NCBI GenBank assembly: GCA_937967465.1
Contig: CALBSW010000008.1
Span: forward strand, 1-7,245
From: an uncultured Flavobacteriales bacterium
Lineage (GTDB): Bacteria; Bacteroidota; Bacteroidia; Flavobacteriales_D; Sanyastnellaceae
Reading direction: 5' to 3'
Length of the DNA: 7,245 nucleotides
The notes under the pieces were generated by a model that searched no databases, was not told the DNA's origin, and saw only the letters and a list, made by a program, of their open reading frames with translations. How positions within the stretch are numbered: the stretch's first letter is position 1; each line of letters starts with the position of its first letter. The position numbers and the translations under genes were made by a program. This document shows, in pieces, positions 1-5,775 of the stretch.

Positions 1-2433
1 GTGGGCGTGCCGCGCACGGTCCAGTTCCTCGACGACATCAAGAAGCTCGGCTTCACGATGGCGTACAAGGGTGGCCTGAGCTTCAACCTGAATGACATCA
101 TCATTCCGGAGGAGAAGGTCAAGCTGGTCGACTCCGCCAACGAGCGCGTGGGCGAGGTGATGGACAACTACAACATGGGCCTCATCACCAACAACGAGCG
201 GTACAACCAGATCATCGACATCTGGACGAACACCAACTCGCGGTTGACCAACATCCTGATGGAGCGCCTGGAGACCGACAAGCAGGGCTTCAACTCCATC
301 TACATGATGATGCACTCCGGAGCCCGTGGTTCCAAGGAGCAGATTCGCCAGCTGAGCGGCATGCGGGGCCTGATGGCCAAGCCGCAGAAGTCCAGTGCAG
401 CAGGTGGTCAGGACATCATTGAGAACCCGATTCTGTCCAACTTCAAGGAAGGCCTGTCCATCCTCGAGTACTTCATCTCCACGCACGGTGCCCGTAAGGG
501 TCTGGCCGACACGGCGTTGAAGACGGCTGACGCCGGTTACCTGACCCGTCGTCTGGTGGACGTGGCGCAAGACGTCATCATCAACGAGTACGACTGTGGC
601 ACCATCCGCGGCTTGAATGCCACGGCCCTCCGCAAGAACGAGGAGATCGTCGAGTCCCTCGCCGACCGCATCATCGGTCGGACGAGCGTCCTCGACGTCC
701 ACCACCCCAAGACGGGCGACTTGATCGTGGCGTCGGGTGAGGAGTTCACGGAGGCCATCGCAGCCCAGATTGAGGAAGCCGGCATCGACGAAGTCGAAAT
801 GCGCTCCGTGCTGACTTGTGAGAGCCGCAAGGGGGTGTGCGCGAAGTGCTACGGCCGCGCGCTGAGCACCAACCGCCTCGTCCAGGAAGGCGAGGCCGTC
901 GGTGTGATCGCAGCCCAGTCCATCGGTGAGCCGGGAACGCAGCTGACGCTCCGTACGTTCCACGTGGGTGGTACCGCTTCGAAGATTTCCGATGAGAACG
1001 AGATCACGGCCCGCCAGGACGGTGTGGTCGAGCTCGAGGACCTGCGCACCGTGCAGCGCACCACGCCGGAGGGCGAGGTCGAGACGGTGGTCGTGTCCCG
1101 CTCCACGGAGTTCAAGGTGATCGACAAGGAAATCGGCATCACGCTGAGCTCCACGAACCTGCCTTACGGTGGTGTGCTTCACGTCAAGAATGGCAAGAAG
1201 ATCAAGAAGGGAGACCTGATTTGTACTTGGGACCCCTACAACAACGCGATCATCTCCGAAGAGGAGGGAACGGTCGTCTTCGACATGGTCGAGGAGGGCG
1301 TGACCTTCCGCGAGGAGCTGGACGAACAGACCGGCTTCCGCGAGATCGTCATCACCGAGACGAAGGACAAGAAGAAGAACCCCGCGATTCACATCGTGGG
1401 TCCGAAGAAGGAAGTCCTCAAAGTCTACTCCTTGCCAGTGGGTGCGCACGTCAGCGTCCAGGAGGGAGACAAGATTGAGACGGGCCGCATCCTCGCGAAG
1501 ATTCCGCGTGTCGCCGGTAAGTCGGGTGACATCACGGGTGGTCTGCCGCGTGTGACGGAGCTCTTCGAAGCCCGGAACCCATCCAACCCGGCCGTGGTGT
1601 CGGAGGTGGACGGCATCGCTTCCTACGGCAAGATCAAGCGGGGCAACCGCGAGATCATCGTGGAGAGCCGCACCGGTGAAAAGCGCAAGTACCTCGTGCC
1701 ACTGGCCAAGCACATTCTCGTTCAGGAGAATGACTTCGTGAAGGCCGGCATGCCGATGTCCGACGGCGCCACAACCCCTGCCGACATTCTGTCCATCAAG
1801 GGCCCGACGGCGGTCCAGGAGTACCTCGTGAACGAAATCCAGGAGGTCTACCGCCTCCAGGGTGTGAAGATCAACGACAAGCACTTCGAGGTCATCGTCC
1901 GCCAGATGATGAAGAAGGTGGTCGTCGAGGATCCGGGCGATACACGCTTCCTCGAGAAGCAGTTCGTCGAAAAGGCCGACTTCATGGACGAGAACGACCG
2001 CATGTTCGGTATGGTCGTCGTGACCGAGGCTGGTGACAGCACGGAGCTCAAGGAAGGCCAGATGGTCACTGCCCGCCAGCTCCGCGACGAGAATGGTGCC
2101 ATCCGCCGCAACGACGGCAAGTTGGTGGAAGCCCGCGAGGCGCTTCCGGCCACGGCCCGTCCGCTGCTGCAGGGCATCACCCGCGCGTCCCTCCAGACCA
2201 AGTCCTTCATCTCCGCAGCCTCCTTCCAGGAGACCACGAAGGTGTTGAACGAGGCCGCTGTGAGTGCCAAGGAGGATTACCTCGGTGGCCTCAAGGAGAA
2301 CGTGATCGTGGGTCACTTGATCCCGGCCGGTACCGGTGTCCGGAAGTGGCACAACATGGTGGTCGGCTCGCAGGACGAGTTCGACAAGCTGACCGAGGCC
2401 GGAGAGGCTTCAGAGGCAGAAGTGGTCGATTGA
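1..2433 (+). CDS. rpoC: DNA-directed RNA polymerase subunit beta' (C-terminal 810 residues; 5' end outside window)
   Basis: RpoC is the largest subunit of core RNA polymerase and forms the clamp and much of the active centre. The reading frame is open at base 1, and the first codon (gtg) is internal: residue 1 here matches about residue 616 of E. coli beta', so the clamp and the NADFDGD catalytic aspartates lie upstream of the window. Visible parts, in window residue numbers, are the bridge helix (about 154-190, with the THGARKGLADTALKTA stretch), the second zinc site (Cys199, Cys273, Cys280, Cys283) and the first trigger helix (PGTQLTLRTFH, with the catalytic-region His321). An insertion of about 175 residues then sits inside the trigger loop, in the place of E. 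coli SI3. After it come the second trigger helix (SGDITGGLPRV, from 508) and the conserved end (GITRASLQTKSFISAASFQE, 725-744). The tail is acidic. There is no frameshift or missing key residue. It ends 25 bases before a strong terminator, so it is probably the last gene of its operon. Identification is secure. Confidence 0.98.
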   Translation: MGVPRTVQFLDDIKKLGFTMAYKGGLSFNLNDIIIPEEKVKLVDSANERVGEVMDNYNMGLITNNERYNQIIDIWTNTNSRLTNILMERLETDKQGFNSIYMMMHSGARGSKEQIRQLSGMRGLMAKPQKSSAAGGQDIIENPILSNFKEGLSILEYFISTHGARKGLADTALKTADAGYLTRRLVDVAQDVIINEYDCGTIRGLNATALRKNEEIVESLADRIIGRTSVLDVHHPKTGDLIVASGEEFTEAIAAQIEEAGIDEVEMRSVLTCESRKGVCAKCYGRALSTNRLVQEGEAVGVIAAQSIGEPGTQLTLRTFHVGGTASKISDENEITARQDGVVELEDLRTVQRTTPEGEVETVVVSRSTEFKVIDKEIGITLSSTNLPYGGVLHVKNGKKIKKGDLICTWDPYNNAIISEEEGTVVFDMVEEGVTFREELDEQTGFREIVITETKDKKKNPAIHIVGPKKEVLKVYSLPVGAHVSVQEGDKIETGRILAKIPRVAGKSGDITGGLPRVTELFEARNPSNPAVVSEVDGIASYGKIKRGNREIIVESRTGEKRKYLVPLAKHILVQENDFVKAGMPMSDGATTPADILSIKGPTAVQEYLVNEIQEVYRLQGVKINDKHFEVIVRQMMKKVVVEDPGDTRFLEKQFVEKADFMDENDRMFGMVVVTEAGDSTELKEGQMVTARQLRDENGAIRRNDGKLVEAREALPATARPLLQGITRASLQTKSFISAASFQETTKVLNEAAVSAKEDYLGGLKENVIVGHLIPAGTGVRKWHNMVVGSQDEFDKLTEAGEASEAEVVD

Positions 2434-2450
2434 TCCCTTCTCCACGACCT

Positions 2451-2485
2451 AAGAAAAAGGCGGCCTCAGGGCCGCCTTTTTTCTT
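2451..2485. terminator. Rho-independent terminator, probably bidirectional, between convergent genes
   Basis: A perfect 7-bp GC stem (GGCGGCC at 2459-2465 with GGCCGCC at 2470-2476) closes a TCAG loop. It is flanked by an A tract on the left (2454-2458) and a T tract on the right (2477-2482), which can lengthen the stem by five A-T pairs. Read on the plus strand it ends rpoC with a run of six T. Read on the minus strand it has the same stem followed by five T, and lies about 27 bases past the stop codon of the opposing gene. One hairpin therefore probably ends both convergent transcripts. Confidence 0.93.
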
Positions 2486-2511
2486 GGGGTGAATTCGGTG
2501 CCGGTGGCGCG

Positions 2512-3969
2512 TCAGTTCAGGAGCGCCGCGTCGCTCAGTCCGGGGTCCACCGGAGCCGGTCCATGGTAGCCAAACAAGCGGTTTCGCTTGATGATGTGGT
2601 CGACGGGGTGGGGGACCATGTCCTCCCATCCGCTTTCTCCATCCCGGATCATCCGGAGGACCTGCACGCTGAAGATGTCCAGCAGCGACAAATCGTCGAG
2701 TTGGATGTCGGAGATGCGCTTGTTGAAGAGCAGGTAGTCGTACAGGGGCTTGATGCGCGGGTGGATGGGCGCGTTGTCCGTGCGGATGAGCACGTCGTTC
2801 TCGTTGTCGTGCCACGGGTAGGCATAGACCTTGAGATCGCGACTGAACATCACGCCAAAGGCCTGGAGGATACCGCCGTTGAGGTCGCGGTAGTAGCGCT
2901 CATTGAAGAGGTCCATCAAAGCATTGCCGCCCATGATGACCCCCATCCGCTTCTTGGTGTAGCGGGAGAAGTACTCAATCAGCTTGTAGTACTCCTGGTA
3001 GTTCGAGATGAGCACCGTCTGCCCGAGGGAGCAAAGAATGTCGGCCCGATCCAGGAAGTCCTTCTCGTCGATGTCGCCCTCGGCTTTGAGGTTGTTGAGG
3101 GTGATCTCGAAAAGCAGTTGAATCTTGTCCTGCTCAACGCGCTTCTCCTCTTTGAATTGGGTGAGGCCGCGTTGCATCATGTCGAGGTTGACGCGGGTCA
3201 CCGGGCGGAAGCTGCCTCGGATGGCCAGGATGTTCTTCTTGTAGAGGACATCTGCGGCTTGCAGGTTCCGACCGTCTGGGGAGAAGATCACCGCATCGGT
3301 CATGCCGTGCTTCACGAGTTGCAGGGAGAGCAGACGGTTGTCCACTCCGGCGAAATCGGGCCCGTCCATCTGGATGGTGTCGATTTCGATGCGGTCGCGG
3401 TCCAGCTCGTCGTACAGGCTCTGTAGGAGGTCGTTGGGCTGCTTGTAGAGGAAGTGACAACCGTAGATCAGGTTCACTCCGAGAACGCCGATGGTGGCGT
3501 GTTGCAGCAGGGCGTCCGACTCGTGGAAGCGGGCATGCAGCACCACCGTGTTGGGCGCCTTGTTCGGGCCGGTCTGGAACCGCATGCCGAACCAACCGTG
3601 TCCTTCGATCGTCTTGTGGTAGTTGATCGTGGCGACGGTGTTCGCAAAGGCGAAATACTTCTTGGTGGGGTGCTTCTCCCGCGGAAGCCGCTCCTCGCAG
3701 AGGCGGTATTCGTGGTCGAGCATCTTCTGGACCCGCGCCTCGCAGACATAGCGGCCAGACTCCTCGACGCCATAGATGGCGTCACTGAAGTCCTTGTCGT
3801 AGGCGCTGATGGTCTTGGCGATGGTGCCACTGGCACCGCCTGCTCGGAAGAAGTGGCGGACCACTTCCTGTCCAGCTCCGATCTCGGCAAACGTGCCGTA
3901 GAGATCGTGGTTCATGTTGATCCGCAAGGCCTTTTGCTTGGCCGACAGGACGACACGGTTGGGTTCCAC
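2512..3969 (-). CDS. Conserved protein of unknown function with AEIGAGQE motif (485 aa from GTG 3969; alternative ATG at 4053 gives 513 aa)
   Basis: I recognise the sequence pattern as a conserved bacterial family but know no established function for it. From the GTG start, conserved-looking blocks are AEIGAGQE (28-35), FFRAGGASGTIAK (40-52), YDKDFSDAIYG (57-67), GHGWFGMRFQ (123-132), GVNLIYG (164-170), GPDFAGVDNRLLSLQLV (203-219), RGSFRPVT (251-258) and GGNALMDLFNERYY (347-360). There is no signal peptide or membrane segment, so it is probably cytosolic. I see no P-loop, no HxGH nucleotidyltransferase motif and no metal-binding cluster. I have a faint, uncheckable memory of relatives being labelled nicotinate-nucleotide adenylyltransferase, and I do not adopt that name because the motif is absent. 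The frame is open back to an ATG at 4053, but a minus-strand -7 box (3996-4003) would place the mRNA start downstream of that ATG, so I prefer GTG at 3967-3969. ATG at 3913-3915 is unlikely because it would remove the KQKALRIN segment, which looks like part of the family core. It converges on rpoC, shares its terminator and diverges from the hydrolase operon. Confidence 0.88.
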   Translation of the reverse strand: MEPNRVVLSAKQKALRINMNHDLYGTFAEIGAGQEVVRHFFRAGGASGTIAKTISAYDKDFSDAIYGVEESGRYVCEARVQKMLDHEYRLCEERLPREKHPTKKYFAFANTVATINYHKTIEGHGWFGMRFQTGPNKAPNTVVLHARFHESDALLQHATIGVLGVNLIYGCHFLYKQPNDLLQSLYDELDRDRIEIDTIQMDGPDFAGVDNRLLSLQLVKHGMTDAVIFSPDGRNLQAADVLYKKNILAIRGSFRPVTRVNLDMMQRGLTQFKEEKRVEQDKIQLLFEITLNNLKAEGDIDEKDFLDRADILCSLGQTVLISNYQEYYKLIEYFSRYTKKRMGVIMGGNALMDLFNERYYRDLNGGILQAFGVMFSRDLKVYAYPWHDNENDVLIRTDNAPIHPRIKPLYDYLLFNKRISDIQLDDLSLLDIFSVQVLRMIRDGESGWEDMVPHPVDHIIKRNRLFGYHGPAPVDPGLSDAALLN

Positions 3970-3995
3970 GGTGTAAGGGGCGTAAGGAGTTGCAT

Positions 3996-4003
3996 CAAAG
4001 GTA
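3996..4003 (-). promoter_or_regulatory. Bacteroidota-type -7 promoter box (TACCTTTG) for the minus-strand gene
   Basis: Read on the minus strand, these bases are TACCTTTG, an exact match to the Bacteroidota primary sigma -7 consensus TAnnTTTG. Transcription would begin a few bases further on, near 3989-3992, leaving a leader of about 20 bases before the GTG at 3969. No clear TTG-type -33 element is seen upstream. If the gene instead started at ATG 4053, this box would lie inside its coding region. Its pairing with an opposite-facing box at 4039-4046 supports it, but it has not been tested. Confidence 0.6.
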
Positions 4004-4014
4004 TCGACTGAAAG

Positions 4015-4028
4015 CCGGACCCCGGACC
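4015..4028. repeat. Perfect tandem repeat of the heptamer CCGGACC, between the divergent -7 boxes
   Basis: CCGGACC occurs twice with no spacer (4015-4021 and 4022-4028). The junction between copies falls at the midpoint of the two outward-facing -7 boxes, where the -33 regions of both promoters would overlap. It could be an operator that controls both directions, or a chance repeat in GC-rich DNA. The repeat itself is certain; any function is conjecture. Confidence 0.5.
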
Positions 4029-4038
4029 GCCTCGGGTT

Positions 4039-4046
4039 TAACTTTG
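4039..4046 (+). promoter_or_regulatory. Bacteroidota-type -7 promoter box (TAACTTTG) for the hydrolase-acyltransferase-rarA operon
   Basis: TAACTTTG exactly matches TAnnTTTG and ends only five bases before the ATG at 4052. The expected transcription start (about 4050-4053) falls on or next to the start codon, so the operon mRNA is predicted to be leaderless or nearly so. No convincing -33 TTG is visible about 20 bases upstream, where the sequence is the GC-rich CCGGACC repeat. The position relative to a well-supported start codon makes this a credible promoter. Confidence 0.65.
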
Positions 4047-4051
4047 CCTTC

Positions 4052-4843
4052 ATGGGCGTTCACCTCACCCTTCTCGGTACCGGCACATCGCAAGGGGTCC
4101 CGGTCATCGCCTGCGACTGCGAGGTGTGCACATCCCCTGATCCGCGGGACAAGCGCCTCCGGTCCAGTGCCATGTTCGAAGTGGACGGCGTCCATGCCCC
4201 GGAAGGCGACCGGACCTTCGTCATCGACACCGGACCCGACTTCCGGCAGCAGATGCTGCGGGCCCGCGTTCAACAGCTCGATGCCGTGTTGTTTACCCAT
4301 GAGCACAAGGATCACGTGGCCGGTCTCGACGACGTTCGCGCTTTCAACTTCCGCCAGAAGCGGGACATGGACGTGTATGCCGCGCCGCGCGTACAAGAGG
4401 CCCTGCGCCGGGAATTCCATTACGTGTTCGCGGAGAACCCTTACCCAGGCGTTCCCCGCGTCCGGCTGCACGGCTTGGACAGCCAACCTTTGACGGTGGG
4501 GGGGGTCGACATCCTGCCCTTGCCGGTGAAGCATTACAAATTGCCCGTGCTCGGATTCCGGATCGGTCCCATCGCCTACATCACCGACGCGAATGCCTTT
4601 GCTCGGGAGACATGGGAGCGCCTCGAAGGTGTGGAAATCCTGGTGCTCAATGCCCTGCGCAAGGAGAAGCACATCAGCCATTTCAACCTGGAGGAGGCCT
4701 TGGAAGTGGTGGACCGCGTCGCACCCAAGGAGACGTACCTGACCCATTTGTCCCACCTGATGGGGCGGCACCGCCACGTGCTGCCCGACCTCCCTTCCGG
4801 GGTGTACCTCGGGGAGGACGGTCTTCGCATTTCTGCTGGATGA
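4052..4843 (+). CDS. PhnP-like metallo-beta-lactamase-fold metal-dependent hydrolase
   Basis: This 263-residue protein is a metallo-beta-lactamase superfamily hydrolase resembling PhnP, a cyclic phosphodiesterase, and more distantly RNase Z. The N-terminus (LLGTGTSQGVP, 7-17) is the usual opening of this group and fixes the ATG start. The dinuclear metal site is visible as HEHKDH (His83, His85, Asp87, His88), His161, Asp179 and His232, and His210 sits where PhnP has its proposed catalytic histidine. Cys21, Cys23 and Cys26 with His235 match the extra structural zinc site known from E. coli PhnP. All expected ligands are present, so it should be active. No phosphonate (phn) genes are nearby, so the substrate is more likely a general phosphodiester or cyclic phosphate than a C-P lyase intermediate; this is inference. 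It is the first gene of a three-gene operon, its stop overlaps the next start in ATGA, and it is probably cytosolic. A run of eight G (4498-4505) lies within it, in frame. Confidence 0.93.
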   Translation: MGVHLTLLGTGTSQGVPVIACDCEVCTSPDPRDKRLRSSAMFEVDGVHAPEGDRTFVIDTGPDFRQQMLRARVQQLDAVLFTHEHKDHVAGLDDVRAFNFRQKRDMDVYAAPRVQEALRREFHYVFAENPYPGVPRVRLHGLDSQPLTVGGVDILPLPVKHYKLPVLGFRIGPIAYITDANAFARETWERLEGVEILVLNALRKEKHISHFNLEEALEVVDRVAPKETYLTHLSHLMGRHRHVLPDLPSGVYLGEDGLRISAG

Positions 4844-5775
4844 CCCGTCTGTTGCACACCTTGTTCGTCGGCCCGCTGGGGCGCCTGCCCCATGCCGTAC
4901 TGTACCCGATTGCAGACGTGCTGTCGACCCTGCTGTGGTGGAGTGGCTATCGGAAAAAGGTGGTGTTGGCCAACCTACAGCGCGCCTTTCCCGAAAAGTC
5001 GGATGCCGAGCGGACGGCCATCGCCCGTCAATTTTTCACCCACCTCGCCGAAGTCATCGTCGAGTCGTTGAAGCATTTCAAAGCCAATCGGGACGACCTC
5101 GCCAAGCGTTTTCACCACGTCAATCCCGAAGTGCTCGCGCCTTTCGCGGACCGACCGCCAGGTGTGCTCTTGTCCTGCGGGCACTATGGCAATTGGGAGC
5201 GCTATGCCGTCACCGCAGGAGATTCGCTTCCCCTGCCGATCATGGGGGTCTACAAGAGGCTCTCCAACGCGTTCTACGACGATTTGATTTACCGCACCCG
5301 AAGCCAGTTCGGCACGGAGCTCGTGGAGATGAAGGCGGTGTCGAATTGGATGGTGACCGAGCGCAACCGGGCCAAGGCCGTGACGTTGGCGGTGGACCAG
5401 CGCCCCCTCGATCCCAAGAAGGCGTGGTGGATGGAGTGGATGGGGCAGGAGACGGCCATGCACTTCGGATTGGAAGCCTTCGCCAGGAAATACGACATGC
5501 CGGTGGTCTTCTTCGGTTTGCGCAAGGCGGAAGGCAAACCGCGTGGACATTGGGAGGTGCATTACGAGCTCATCACCGCGTCGCCCAAGGACTGGCCGAA
5601 AGGGGCCTTGCTCCAGGCCACGTATGACCGTTTGGAAGCCCAGCTTCGCCGGGATCCCCCGTGCTGGTTGTGGTCGCACACGCGCTGGAAGCACACCCGT
5701 CCTGAGGGGGTGCCTTTGAACCATGTCGAGGTCCCCCAAGTGGACTCCGCACGACCTGAAGTCACGGAAGAATGA
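4840..5775 (+). CDS. Lysophospholipid/lipid A acyltransferase, LpxL/HtrB family
   Basis: This 311-residue protein belongs to the LpxL/HtrB (lauroyl/myristoyl acyltransferase) family, which adds a secondary acyl chain to lipid A precursors at the inner face of the cytoplasmic membrane. The N-terminal segment (about 5-36) is hydrophobic and fits a membrane anchor. The catalytic HX4E motif is His115 to Glu120 (GHYGNWE), and other family signatures are the VDQRP stretch (185-189) and the C-terminal WLWSHTRWKHTRP (277-288 region). Length matches the family norm of about 300. The ATG at 4840 is chosen because it overlaps the hydrolase stop codon (ATGA) and gives the usual N-terminus; the frame is open further upstream, but only as out-of-frame sequence over the hydrolase gene. 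The C-terminal tail after about 290 is poorly conserved and acidic. Its stop in turn overlaps the rarA start. Which acyl donor or lipid A position it uses, or whether it acylates another lipid, cannot be told from sequence. Confidence 0.94.
   Translation: MTRLLHTLFVGPLGRLPHAVLYPIADVLSTLLWWSGYRKKVVLANLQRAFPEKSDAERTAIARQFFTHLAEVIVESLKHFKANRDDLAKRFHHVNPEVLAPFADRPPGVLLSCGHYGNWERYAVTAGDSLPLPIMGVYKRLSNAFYDDLIYRTRSQFGTELVEMKAVSNWMVTERNRAKAVTLAVDQRPLDPKKAWWMEWMGQETAMHFGLEAFARKYDMPVVFFGLRKAEGKPRGHWEVHYELITASPKDWPKGALLQATYDRLEAQLRRDPPCWLWSHTRWKHTRPEGVPLNHVEVPQVDSARPEVTEE

Noticed and set aside
1..3. GTG at base 1 as a start codon
   Set aside because: It lies in the middle of RpoC, at about residue 616 in E. 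coli numbering, so it is an internal valine at the window edge.
2563..3426. Long open frame (287 codons) on the plus strand, antisense to the unknown gene
   Set aside because: It is the complement of a conserved minus-strand gene. Its translation is a low-complexity mix rich in Val, Leu, Asp and Glu with no recognisable motif, and it has no promoter. It is a GC-driven shadow.
4612..4839. N-terminal extension of the acyltransferase frame upstream of ATG 4840
   Set aside because: These 76 codons lie over the hydrolase gene and encode Gly/Pro/Arg-rich sequence unlike any acyltransferase N-terminus. The ATGA start at 4840 gives the normal beginning.
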